Below, piece after piece: positions 42,142 through 50,402 of a stretch of 64,000 bases of DNA. The stretch lies in contig CABMCJ010000004.1 of NCBI GenBank assembly GCA_902384585.1, positions 124,001-188,000 on the forward strand, read 5' to 3'. Below the pieces are notes generated by a model, which was not told where the DNA came from, did no database searches, and was given only the letters and a program-made list of their open reading frames with translations. Numbering within the stretch: the first letter of the stretch is position 1; each line of letters begins with the position of its first letter. Origin of the DNA: Candidatus Anstonella stagnisolia (lineage in GTDB: Archaea; Micrarchaeota; Micrarchaeia; Anstonellales; Anstonellaceae). Both the position numbers and the translations under genes were made by a program.

Positions 42142-42996
42142 TCACAATACGAACTTGCCTTTCTGGAAGTCTCTCAAAAGCACCATGCAAGCGCGCTGCA
42201 CATCCGGCTCGCTGCCCTTTTTCACAAAGTGGCGCGCAATCGCAATCCTCTCAAGCACTTCCTCGTAGTTGGAACTCATCTCAATCTTGTAAAAGCGCGC
42301 AAGCCCCTTGCTTTTCTCTTCCACTACACGGCGCACAAGCTCTTCCACAACGATTTCGGGGTCATCAAGCTGCTCTATATTGTACGCGGATTTTAGCGTG
42401 AGCTCTTCCTTGCTTTCGCGAAGTGCAATCACTCCTGGAGAATCGCACAGGAGCATGTGCGGCCCAATCCTGATCCATTGCGGGCCCTTTGTAACTCCTG
42501 CCCTAAATCCCGCGGCAGCAGCGCGCCTTTGCGCAATCATGTTTATTAGGCTGGATTTGCCCACATTTGGAATCCCAAAAACCATTACGCGCACAATCAT
42601 GTCCGGCGCAAAGCCTGTCCTAAGATGAATCGGATCCGCCTCCCTTCCATCACGCCTCTTGTTGCGCCTGTCCTTTCTTCGCCCCAAGATTTCCTCTTCC
42701 ATTGCGCGCAGCTTTTCCATGAGCTCTTTCTTTCCTTCCATTGTTTTTGTGCTCACGTAAAAAATTGGGTATCCCTCAACTGTTCTTGGGGGCAGTTGCA
42801 CGCCCACAAGCGTGTCCTTCTTTGTTGCAACAATAAGCAGCTTGCTTGTAAAAGTCCTGTCAAATCTCTTTATCCTTGTGCCGCCAATGTCCCTTGCATC
42901 CACTACCTCTATTGCAATGTCGCACTGCCTCAAAGCCTTGAAAACCTCCCTAAAAGCGCCCCTTTCAAAGCCTGACCTGTGTTCTTCCCTTTGCAT
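42142..42996 (-). CDS. Circularly permuted GTPase, YlqF/NOG2-like
   Basis: 284 residues. The G motifs come in permuted order: G4 (VATKKDTL) near residue 55, then G1 (GIPNVGKSSLINMIAQ) near 140 and G3 (CDSPGVIALR) near 190. Such GTPases (RbgA, Lsg1, Nog2) assemble the large ribosomal subunit in bacteria and eukaryotes; a ribosome-biogenesis role is inferred. The upstream region contains the GC-rich repeats at 43004-43082. Confidence 0.9.
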   Translation of the reverse strand: MQREEHRSGFERGAFREVFKALRQCDIAIEVVDARDIGGTRIKRFDRTFTSKLLIVATKKDTLVGVQLPPRTVEGYPIFYVSTKTMEGKKELMEKLRAMEEEILGRRKDRRNKRRDGREADPIHLRTGFAPDMIVRVMVFGIPNVGKSSLINMIAQRRAAAAGFRAGVTKGPQWIRIGPHMLLCDSPGVIALRESKEELTLKSAYNIEQLDDPEIVVEELVRRVVEEKSKGLARFYKIEMSSNYEEVLERIAIARHFVKKGSEPDVQRACMVLLRDFQKGKFVL

Positions 42997-43003
42997 GCAT
43001 TAA

Positions 43004-43082
43004 GTGCTGCTTGCATGCTTTTATGCCTATTGGGCTCATTCGCGCCTGCGCGCATGAGTGCTGCTTGCACGCTCATCTGCGC
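43004..43082. repeat. Imperfect direct repeats between the GTPase and the Cys-rich gene
   Basis: Two units stand in tandem: AGTGCTGCTTGCATGCT and GAGTGCTGCTTGCACGCT, each followed by GCTCAT-YY-GCGCCTGC. One unit runs into the last codons and stop of the 531-residue gene: read on the minus strand, GCAGGCGCAGATGAGC (gene end) recurs as GCAGGCGCGAATGAGC. A duplicated gene end, GC-rich and TGC-rich. Confidence 0.65.
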
Positions 43083-44668
43083 CTGCACGCAATATCGTAC
43101 ACAGAAAGCGGCACGCCCTTGTTTTTCTTAAGCTCGGATGCAGCCCATTCCTGCACCATTTTCTTTACTTTAGAGAACTGCTCTGCCCCGACTTCCGCGT
43201 TCCCAACCGCATTCCTTTTTGATTTTGTGTTAAAGCAAAAGAGCGCGTTTTGCAATGCCTCCACATTGTGCGAAAACCACGTGTCCGAGCATTCCCTTCC
43301 TGAATCCACCTCAAAGCAGCGCTTCAGGTTTACCCCGTCAAAGCACTTGAAGCAGAATTCCGAATTGAACACAAGCCCGCTCCCAAAAATGTGCTCGGAA
43401 TTCCTCGGCCATGCGTTGTATCCGCAGCATTTGTCGTGCGATGCAACTACAGTTTTGTAGCAATCCATTGATTGTGAGCCCCATTGGCATGCGACTAAAT
43501 TCTTATAAGTGCCAAGTCTCCTCTCAGGAGGGAAATATGCGATTTTCCCAAGTATGTGCGCAGCATCCGAAAATGAAATTGAAGATGGGATTTCCCCCGC
43601 AGTGAGCTTTTCCCCAAGCAAATTCGCCTCTTCCTGAGTAACTATGCGGTTTTTTGGAAGCTCGCGCATTATCGGGTAATCGGAGAACTGCAAAACCACA
43701 TTGCTCAGCACGGATTTTGAGTCCGCAGTAACAATTGTGTTGCGCGAGAGCCAAGTGGCATAATTATCAATGCCTCTTAATTTCTCCCCAAGCACAACAG
43801 AGGATGCATTTGAGAATGCCTCTTCCAGTTTGCCCTTGTCCTTGTCCCTCGCAGATGCAGGCAAACTTTTCACAAGTGCAATTGCGGGCGCATAGTCAGG
43901 CTTTTCCGAAGATATAAGCTCAATGAGAGAAGGCAATTTCTTTTTCCTCTTAAGCTCCTCGCGCATTTCAGAGAGAAGCTTTTCTTTCAGTTGCGCATAT
44001 TTCCCTCTCTCAAGTGGCAAATTCCCAATGTGCTGGCTCTTTCCAATCAAATTAAAGCAAAAGAAGCAGTCCTTGCATGCCTCAAGCCCATACGAATAAT
44101 ACGTATCAGAGCTGTTGCCGCAAATCCATGCTTCAAACACCCTCTGGTTCCTGTACACAATGCCGCTTCTTATTGAGAATTTTGTTTCCCCGCCCTCATT
44201 TGTGCCAAACAAATTTTCCGACAAGCGCATCCATTGCGAATACGCAACATTTTTGCATCCAGAAATGCGCACGGATTTGTACACAAAAAAGCTGTCTGAA
44301 ACTTCTGAGGAGCTTTCCACGAATTTGGAATTCCCAATCGTAATGTTGCCGCAGTAGGAGAAGCGTTCTGCAACTGCTCCCAAAAGCGAGTCCATGTCCT
44401 TTATTTCGTTTATTGAGAGAGGCTGGAATTTCCTCATGAAATCCACGTGCTGCATGTCCTGTACGCTTGCACCCTCGCAATATGCATCCGAAGTCATTGC
44501 AACAGTCTGCCCATTCGCAGCCTTGCGCAACGTCAATTTATCATTCAAGCCAGGCAGCCATTCCCTGTATTCATCAAGCGAGCCAACTTCGCCCCCAAGC
44601 ACAATCCTGCAAGTAGCTTTCCACTCTTTCTCAAGCTCCCTATACGTTTCGCCCCTTATTTCCGGCAT
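43073..44668 (-). CDS. Two-repeat Cys/Phe-rich protein, CPR/DPANN-type unknown family
   Basis: 531 residues, no enzyme motif. Two halves repeat one layout. In each, an N-terminal helical part is followed by a beta-looking stretch with SEN-LFG or SEH-IFG and clustered aromatic/Cys residues (EACKDCFFCFNLIGK in half one, EALQNALFCFNTKSKRNAVG in half two). Each then has a helix like GKYAQLKEKL or EQFSKVKKMV. The C-FxC-F-N-L-x-x-K pattern resembles a family I associate with candidate-phyla bacteria (a DCFGCVGLRNKQYC-type motif), function unknown. It starts with ATG at 44668, divergent from the phosphatase gene. Confidence 0.75.
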   Translation of the reverse strand: MPEIRGETYRELEKEWKATCRIVLGGEVGSLDEYREWLPGLNDKLTLRKAANGQTVAMTSDAYCEGASVQDMQHVDFMRKFQPLSINEIKDMDSLLGAVAERFSYCGNITIGNSKFVESSSEVSDSFFVYKSVRISGCKNVAYSQWMRLSENLFGTNEGGETKFSIRSGIVYRNQRVFEAWICGNSSDTYYSYGLEACKDCFFCFNLIGKSQHIGNLPLERGKYAQLKEKLLSEMREELKRKKKLPSLIELISSEKPDYAPAIALVKSLPASARDKDKGKLEEAFSNASSVVLGEKLRGIDNYATWLSRNTIVTADSKSVLSNVVLQFSDYPIMRELPKNRIVTQEEANLLGEKLTAGEIPSSISFSDAAHILGKIAYFPPERRLGTYKNLVACQWGSQSMDCYKTVVASHDKCCGYNAWPRNSEHIFGSGLVFNSEFCFKCFDGVNLKRCFEVDSGRECSDTWFSHNVEALQNALFCFNTKSKRNAVGNAEVGAEQFSKVKKMVQEWAASELKKNKGVPLSVYDIACRRR

Positions 44669-44719
44669 GAATTAGTTGTTATTCTGCAGGCTTTTATTCC
44701 TGCCGCCCCTAATAAGTGC

Positions 44720-45349
44720 ATGAAGATTTACCTGCTCCGCCACGCGCAAACGCTCTCCAATGCGCAGCACAAGATACAGGGCTCGCTGCAGTCCGACCTC
44801 TCGCCTCTTGGAATCCTGCAGGCAAAGGCGTGCGCGCAATATTTCAAGGATACAAAAATACAGTTCGCATATTGCAGCCTTCTTTCAAGGACGCACCAGA
44901 CTGCTGCTGAAATACTCAAATACCACGAAGGGATTTTCCTGCAGGAAACAGGGCTTCTAAACGAGCTTAATGCCGGAATCCTTGAGGGCATGACAGCAGA
45001 GCAAATACTGAAATCCCACCCGGAATTTCTGCATCCTCCAGAAAACAACCACCTCAACATTATGGCGCGCATCCCAAAAGGCGAAAATTACGGGGAAGTG
45101 CGCGACCGCGTGATGCCCTTTTTTGAGAATTTGGCGCGCTTATTCGAGGGAAAAACAATCCTCGTAGTTGCGCATGGGGCAGTGAATAAAGTAGTGCTCT
45201 CCTGGCTGCTTGAGAAGCCCCCTGAATACTACTACGAGCTTTCGCAGGCAAACGCATGCATAAACGAAATAGAGTTCAAAAAAGGGCACTGGAAAGTGAA
45301 CAAGATAGAATATACGGGGCATCTAAAAAACGTGATGAGGCGTGAGTAA
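44720..45349 (+). CDS. Histidine phosphatase (phosphoglycerate mutase-like)
   Basis: 209 residues from MKIYLLRHAQT. The phosphoacceptor His is in LLRHAQTLSNAQHKIQG, a second conserved Arg in CSLLSRTHQTAAEIL, and the late active-site His in LVVAHGAVNKVV near residue 150. Members dephosphorylate small molecules or interconvert phosphoglycerates; the role here is open. The much longer upstream frame is non-coding. A TATA-like CTTTTATTCC at 44689-44698 predicts a leaderless start. Confidence 0.9.
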   Translation: MKIYLLRHAQTLSNAQHKIQGSLQSDLSPLGILQAKACAQYFKDTKIQFAYCSLLSRTHQTAAEILKYHEGIFLQETGLLNELNAGILEGMTAEQILKSHPEFLHPPENNHLNIMARIPKGENYGEVRDRVMPFFENLARLFEGKTILVVAHGAVNKVVLSWLLEKPPEYYYELSQANACINEIEFKKGHWKVNKIEYTGHLKNVMRRE

Positions 45350-45388
45350 ACAAAACCAATATAAATACGATTTAACATAATATAGCAC

Positions 45389-46243
45389 ATGTATAAACCT
45401 ATTGCAATCCCTGTAAAAAAAGGCACGCTTTTGGTTACCTTAAAGGGCGTAGAAGACCCATCCGAACTTGAGCCCAGGCATGTTAAACTCCTTTTCAGCC
45501 TTGCAAAACAGCGCGTTGGCCAGATAGATAAGCTGCAAAAGGCGGACAGGAGCCAAATGAAAAGGCCTCGTGCAAATTTGGATGCCCTTGCAATAGAAAG
45601 AGGGGAATTTGAAGCCCAGATGAAGAGATTTGCGCCATTTAACGCTACGCGAAGGGACTGGCTAGCTGAAAGAGCAGCAGAACTTTTGCTTGTGGAGAAG
45701 CCTGCGCAGCCGCAGAAGCCCGAGCAAAAAGGATTGGAACTCACCACTGAAGAGCAAAGGCTTGCAAGCCTGCAGGAAAAGCTTGCATTGCTTGACGCAG
45801 AGATTGACGCCCTTCCAAACAGGGACAACGGAAACGGGGAGAAATTCCTTAAGCTTCTTGCGCAGAAGAAAGCAGTTGAGCGCGACATTGAAAAGGCAAA
45901 ATACTACGTACGCCTGCGCTCTGGCAGTATACAAGGCACATTCAGCATTGATGAAAAAAGGGCGCAGATAAAGGAATTGGACAGAGATATAGAATCGCTT
46001 ACAATAAAGATTTGCGATTTGACTGAGATTAAGGAATCCAAAAGCAGGAACTGGACCTCGGTTGACGAGCAGGCGCTGCAAAATATGAATTCCATGCGCG
46101 CAGGCGCAAGGGTAAAACTCAAAAAAGTTTGGGACACTGCGCCAAGAAAAATCTTTTCCAATTTTGTGGATGACGGGCTTAGGATGGACCTTACGCACGG
46201 TTCGGTAACGATTGGGGAATGGAGCGAGCACAGTTTTGCATGA
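45389..46243 (+). CDS. Coiled-coil hypothetical protein, orphan
   Basis: 284 residues. No family recognised. Heptad-rich charged helices (residues ~110-150 and 175-230) make coiled coil likely; no signal or membrane segment. TATA-like ATATAAATAC lies about 30 bases before the ATG. Right after the stop, GTTCGCATAA echoes the gene's own end TTTGCATGA (Phe-Ala-stop in both), a very short possible tail copy. It opens a 5-kb block of orphan genes. Confidence 0.6.
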   Translation: MYKPIAIPVKKGTLLVTLKGVEDPSELEPRHVKLLFSLAKQRVGQIDKLQKADRSQMKRPRANLDALAIERGEFEAQMKRFAPFNATRRDWLAERAAELLLVEKPAQPQKPEQKGLELTTEEQRLASLQEKLALLDAEIDALPNRDNGNGEKFLKLLAQKKAVERDIEKAKYYVRLRSGSIQGTFSIDEKRAQIKELDRDIESLTIKICDLTEIKESKSRNWTSVDEQALQNMNSMRAGARVKLKKVWDTAPRKIFSNFVDDGLRMDLTHGSVTIGEWSEHSFA

Positions 46244-46307
46244 TGTTCGCATAACAATGCAACATGATTGCGAGTTGTGCAGAGGGATTTTGCAAGGGCT
46301 TTTTCTT

Positions 46308-46991
46308 CTAATACTTGCTTCTTCCGGTTACGTCCCCGCGCACGTCCTCCACAAAATCCACGGCGTTGGGCTGCACGTCCATTTGCACACTTTCTGAAAG
46401 CCCTTTTGCGCGCCCCATCGCCGTCCTCACCATTTGCGCCCGCTTTTCAACCGCCTGCGCAAGCTCTGATATGAAACCCTTCCCATTTTTGGGTTTCCTT
46501 ATTTTCAGGAGCAGCACAAATGCATCTTCAGCCTCATTGCCAAAAATCTGCACAAGATTGTGCACAACGCTTTTTAGCGGGAAAATATCCTCTTTCTCGT
46601 GCAGCGGGCTTGCAGCCAGTTCTATTACTCGCTCGTACATGCTCCACTTGTCTTTTTGGAAAGGCGCGCACACCAATGCGGCAACAGAAACAACGTCCGT
46701 GGGACGGCTGGAATGCCTTAGCTTTTCGCTTGCATATGCGAGCATGCTTTTTGTCCGGCTTACTGAAACCCCGTCTATTTCGGCTTCCTGCTTGCCCAAA
46801 ATGGAATTTGCCCTCAAGTAGCCCATGTGCACAAGAATCTCAAGAAAAACGCCTGAAACGCCAAGCGCTTGCACAAGCTCTGCTGAAGTATACCTCTTGT
46901 ACACTCCCTCTTCAAGCGGAGGCAGGATGCAGTGCAGGCTCCTTTTTTGATACGTTGAGATATAAGGAAAACGCCCTATCTGTGCTCCCAT
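46308..46991 (-). CDS. Hypothetical protein, orphan
   Basis: 227 residues from MGAQIGRFPY. Soluble and helical by eye, with no known family. The middle (RHSSRPTDVVSVAALVCAPF) and the Lys-rich KIRKPKNGKGF region stand out. A TATA box CTTATATATAGG at 47012-47023 sits 21-32 bases before this ATG, so the leaderless short start is chosen over one seven codons upstream. Convergent with the coiled-coil gene. Confidence 0.6.
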   Translation of the reverse strand: MGAQIGRFPYISTYQKRSLHCILPPLEEGVYKRYTSAELVQALGVSGVFLEILVHMGYLRANSILGKQEAEIDGVSVSRTKSMLAYASEKLRHSSRPTDVVSVAALVCAPFQKDKWSMYERVIELAASPLHEKEDIFPLKSVVHNLVQIFGNEAEDAFVLLLKIRKPKNGKGFISELAQAVEKRAQMVRTAMGRAKGLSESVQMDVQPNAVDFVEDVRGDVTGRSKY

Positions 46992-47011
46992 GCATTTGTT
47001 TTGCACGGGCA

Positions 47012-47023
47012 CCTATATATAAG
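47012..47023 (-). promoter_or_regulatory. TATA box for the 46308-46991 gene
   Basis: CTTATATATAGG on the minus strand, leaderless spacing to the ATG at 46991. Confidence 0.6.
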
Positions 47024-47093
47024 TTGTTGCAAATAATATACAAAAGAGCAACCTATTTAAAGAAGGCTTTTCATAAAACCAGACACTGATAAC

Positions 47094-47993
47094 ATGCCTC
47101 CGACTAAATTGCTGCAAAAGAATGCGAGCGCCCTGCCGCACATGGCACACAGGCATGCCGCCGGAGTTTTTGCAGGAATGCTTTTGGCAGGCACAATTCT
47201 GATAAGCGGATGCGCCCCTCTGCAAACAACAATGCAGAAAAACGAAAGAAGCGGCGCGCAAGTGGGCGCTCCGGCACAGGAAACCCCGCAAAACGCCTTT
47301 TTGAAGCTTTATAATGCAGCAAACAGCGCAGAGGAGCAGAGGCGCCTTGTTGGAATTGTGCTGCAAGAAGAAGGCGCGGATCGGGCATACATGCTTTTGA
47401 AGGACAATGCGGTGGGCGACCAAGAAGCGCAGGCAATGCTTGCATGGAGACTGGTAAAATATGGCTCGCCTGAAAACATGCTGAAAATCGCTTCCGAATG
47501 CGAAATAAAAGACCAGATTACGCGCGCGGCACTTCTTGTAACCGTAATAAACGATGCCGAAGAGCACGACTTGCTTGCCCTTCTGGAGGCGGGAAAGCTT
47601 ACTGAAAACTGGCCGACAGGCGATGAAATTGCACGGGAAAAAATAATCGAAATGGGCGTGGAATTTCACGGCAGGAAATTTGCCTTTAGCGTAAATTCTT
47701 ACGAAGCAGTAGAGCTTGCAACTGTTATTGATATACTTAGGAACTGGAGCACTGAATGTGCAGTTCAGGCATTCGCATACGAAGGCTGGGAATTGCCGGA
47801 ATCAAAAGCCCTTATAGGGATAAAAATATTGAAGGAGATTCCCGAGGATTTGGCAAAGGAATTCCTTGGCGGCATAGATGCTCCTGCTGATTTGAAAGAA
47901 CTCCTCAATGCTGCAATAAAAATGCGCCAAGCGGAGCAAAACGAGGAGGAAAACAAAGCCAAGGCGCAGAAAATACGGCTTAATGGCTCATAG
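47094..47993 (+). CDS. Putative lipoprotein, orphan
   Basis: 299 residues. Positively charged N terminus, a hydrophobic stretch (AGVFAGMLLAGTILISG) and a lipobox-like LISGCAP at about residue 40. The protein is probably exported and lipid-anchored at that Cys. The rest is helical with alternating Ala/Glu/Lys, possibly TPR- or HEAT-like. No family. The ATG at residue 17 (MAHRHAAG) would give a more usual signal length. It stands next to an amidase-like gene in a block of orphans. Confidence 0.6.
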   Translation: MPPTKLLQKNASALPHMAHRHAAGVFAGMLLAGTILISGCAPLQTTMQKNERSGAQVGAPAQETPQNAFLKLYNAANSAEEQRRLVGIVLQEEGADRAYMLLKDNAVGDQEAQAMLAWRLVKYGSPENMLKIASECEIKDQITRAALLVTVINDAEEHDLLALLEAGKLTENWPTGDEIAREKIIEMGVEFHGRKFAFSVNSYEAVELATVIDILRNWSTECAVQAFAYEGWELPESKALIGIKILKEIPEDLAKEFLGGIDAPADLKELLNAAIKMRQAEQNEEENKAKAQKIRLNGS

Positions 47994-48048
47994 CTTATTC
48001 TATAGCAGTGGCGATAAGTATAAAAGGATAGGAAGATAGAATATTAAC

Positions 48049-48726
48049 ATGCCTACGCTCCTAGAGGAAAGAATATCAAACGGGCTAAAAAGTGCGAGAA
48101 AAGCCCTAGCTGCTGCAGCAGAAACCGGTTCTATCCCGCAGAAAGAGAGGGATTTGGCTTTAAGGCGTGCAAAGTCATACTTGGAGGAGATAGATAACCG
48201 GATTCCTAGACTTCGCAGATCCAACCAAGCCAAGAGAGAGGAGGGCGAACGGCTCAGGGCTTGCAAGGATGAGATAGTTGCACTGCAAAGCGCTGTTCTT
48301 GGATTAACGGTTTTCCAGGAAGAAAAGCCGCTTGTGGAACCTGAGCAAAAAGAGCAAACCCCTGAAGACAGATATCCTGATAAATATTACAAACCCAAGG
48401 GTTTGGGCGAAAATAGTTTATACGAAGAAATTTTGGGGCGCAACACAGTGATGCGCTGGGAATTGCAGGATATGCTGCACACTATTGAAAGGCAAATCAA
48501 AGATATTGAAGAAGACAAGGATAAAAGTATGCTGGAGAAAAAGGAAGAATTCCTCCCTCTGTGGTTGAGGCGGCTTGATATTTTGGATGAAATAAAAGAA
48601 ACAAGGGTGCGTACAGAGCCATCGCCCAGGTCCGGCAGTTCAAAACACCATGGGCTTGACAACCACTGGGAAGGTTTTGTGGAGCCTGAGTTGGAACGTA
48701 TGCTCCGGCTAAGAGATAAAAGATAA
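48049..48726 (+). CDS. Charged coiled-coil protein, orphan
   Basis: 225 residues with no signal and no membrane segment, long Lys/Glu/Arg helices (residues 1-85, 135-185) separated by a Pro/Glu/Lys linker (EPEQKEQTPEDRYPDKYYKP). No family. It lies 36 bases before a repeated promoter-like segment, and the amidase gene follows. Confidence 0.55.
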   Translation: MPTLLEERISNGLKSARKALAAAAETGSIPQKERDLALRRAKSYLEEIDNRIPRLRRSNQAKREEGERLRACKDEIVALQSAVLGLTVFQEEKPLVEPEQKEQTPEDRYPDKYYKPKGLGENSLYEEILGRNTVMRWELQDMLHTIERQIKDIEEDKDKSMLEKKEEFLPLWLRRLDILDEIKETRVRTEPSPRSGSSKHHGLDNHWEGFVEPELERMLRLRDKR

Positions 48727-48733
48727 ATATTTC

Positions 48734-48773
48734 TTAGAAAAACTAATAAACTAATAGAAATGTGATAAATATG
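48734..48773 (+). repeat. First copy of a 40-base promoter/ribosome-site repeat
   Basis: TTAGAAAAACTAATAAACTA followed by ATAGAAATGTGATAAATATG precedes the amidase gene. The same 40 bases, with two changes, precede the 49443 gene at 49405-49444. The tail GTGATAAATATG includes the ribosome site and start codon. Confidence 0.75.
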
Positions 48774-49394
48774 CAAAATGGCAAGAAACTTGTAGTGCTG
48801 AACCCTGCGCATGGCGGAAACAATTCTGGCATTGTGCACGGCGAACATCGGGAATGCGCGATTGCCCGCTCCGTTATACTTAAGCTGCAAGATAAGCTGC
48901 TTGCAGAGGGCAAAGTAGAAGCAACAACGAGCTTTGAGCTTGCTGGCAAGCCTTTATGCTGTGCTTGGGAACATGAGGAACGCAGAGGCGAGCTCAAGAG
49001 TATAAACAGTACAAGCAACGCCATTGATTTTCTTCTTAGCATAGGCGTGAGTTATGATGGGCCTAAACAAGAATCATCCGGCCTTGTAATACACCATGGA
49101 ACCGGATTGATGGCACCGATTGTAATGCGCGATACGCTTATTGCGCATGCAAGAGAAAGTGGCTATTCCCTTGAAGGCAACAGGCACTACAGCCAGTGGT
49201 TTTACTCCCTTGATAGTTATACTGCCACGCATCGCATTAATCATTGTGTGCTAAATACTGTTTCAAGCGAACTTATAGTCCTGCCAGGCTTCCTGAGCAA
49301 CCCTGCTGACCGCGAAATTCTCACAAGCAAGCAAGGGCAGGATGTGCTGGCAGAGGGCATTGCGCAGGGCCTTTATAGAATATTAAGTGTATGA
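48771..49394 (+). CDS. N-acetylmuramoyl-L-alanine amidase-like protein (Amidase_3)
   Basis: 207 residues from MQNGKKLVVLNPAHGG. Zinc amidase signatures in order: NPAHGG with the first His, HGEHRECAIARSVILKLQDK with the Glu ligand, SGLVIHHGTG with the second His, and LPGFLSNPADREIL, which matches the FLSN-D motif near the end of the family. No signal peptide is seen. The family cleaves bacterial peptidoglycan. Archaea lack murein, so it may be a lytic enzyme against bacteria, a phage-type lysin, or a repurposed hydrolase. GTGAT precedes the ATG. Confidence 0.7.
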   Translation: MQNGKKLVVLNPAHGGNNSGIVHGEHRECAIARSVILKLQDKLLAEGKVEATTSFELAGKPLCCAWEHEERRGELKSINSTSNAIDFLLSIGVSYDGPKQESSGLVIHHGTGLMAPIVMRDTLIAHARESGYSLEGNRHYSQWFYSLDSYTATHRINHCVLNTVSSELIVLPGFLSNPADREILTSKQGQDVLAEGIAQGLYRILSV

Positions 49395-49404
49395 ACTAAA
49401 ATCT

Positions 49405-49444
49405 ATTAGAAAAACTAACAAACTAATAGAAATGTGAGAAATAT
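49405..49444 (+). repeat. Second copy of the 40-base promoter/ribosome-site repeat
   Basis: Matches 48734-48773 except TAATAA/TAACAA and GTGATAA/GTGAGAA. It places the next gene under the same apparent control as the amidase. Confidence 0.75.
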
Positions 49445-50135
49445 GATGCAGCAAAAGCCTATCTCACTCCCACAAAGAAAAATAATTACAAATGCCATAG
49501 CTAAAGCTAAAACAATTGGAAGAATTGCCGAAATTGTAAAAAATGAAAGGATTCCGGTGTTTGCAACGCATCCTTTGGCTCCGGAAACAACCGGTTATAT
49601 GGAGAGGATTAGAAAACCCGAAGCTTATGCCGAATACAGGAAGGGCGTTTTTGAATTCCTTGTTTCAATTAAGGAGCTATGGGCTGAAAACTTTATCTGG
49701 CTCAAGGAGCCTCTTGCAGAATGGAGTACATGCAAGGCACTTGGCGAAAAAGGGCTGACAAGTGAAAATTTCAGGTATTTTTACTCCATGAGTGGTGAGA
49801 TAATTGACCCGAATGAAGCAAAGAAGCCGGATGTTTTTGAGATTGGGGGAAGAAGGTTTGTTTGCATCACTGGGCCCCAAAACGATATCGAATTTCCTAC
49901 GAAATCCATGAATCGCATGGATAATAACTACCCGCACATAGTGCAGGCAGTCCAAAGAGGGGTTGCATTCCTGTTTGGGCTCTATTATCCAAAAGGATGC
50001 GTAGAGAACACGGGAAAATATTTGGTGCATATTGCCAATGAAAACCAGATTCCTAAGCTTAGTGTTGCAATGAACAACTTGCTTGTAAGGGACAAGCTTG
50101 CTTTTGATGTAGAAACTGACATGTTTTTCAATTAA
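49443..50135 (+). CDS. Hypothetical protein, partner of the amidase
   Basis: 230 residues from MMQQKPISLPQ. No family recognised. Soluble alpha/beta appearance with basic KIITNAIAKAKTIGRIAEIV near the start, FATHPLAPETTGYME, a Trp-rich LWAENFIWLKEPLAEWSTCK and IGGRRFVCITGPQNDIEFP. It shares a duplicated upstream segment with the amidase gene and probably works with it, an inference from regulation only. The ATG follows GTGAGAAAT. Confidence 0.6.
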   Translation: MMQQKPISLPQRKIITNAIAKAKTIGRIAEIVKNERIPVFATHPLAPETTGYMERIRKPEAYAEYRKGVFEFLVSIKELWAENFIWLKEPLAEWSTCKALGEKGLTSENFRYFYSMSGEIIDPNEAKKPDVFEIGGRRFVCITGPQNDIEFPTKSMNRMDNNYPHIVQAVQRGVAFLFGLYYPKGCVENTGKYLVHIANENQIPKLSVAMNNLLVRDKLAFDVETDMFFN

Positions 50136-50402
50136 AATAGACGATAATGCGTTTGGCTCTTATTTCTACGACGTAAGAAATCCGCCTTTGGGGTATTTCT
50201 CCTGCGCAGGCTAGCCTTTTGCATACGCATTTTGGGTACTTTTGAGCACACTTTTTGCATGCATTTCTAGCACAGTTGCATAGCAGTAAACCAGAAAAGA
50301 AAATCTGAACTGTAGCAATAGACCAACATGCAGGGCACTTGCACGCTTTTGGGATATTGGTTCCCTGTTACAATGTTGAGCAGCAAAGTTGGATGTTCCA
50401 AT
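50136..50402. other. Gene-poor stretch at the left edge of the element
   Basis: No supported gene. It holds a short inverted repeat ATTTCT...AGAAAT (about 50162-50181) and the 10-base palindrome CCTGCGCAGG (near 50201-50210). It is the likely zone for the left boundary of the integrated element, but I saw no tRNA gene or clear attachment repeat. Confidence 0.4.
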
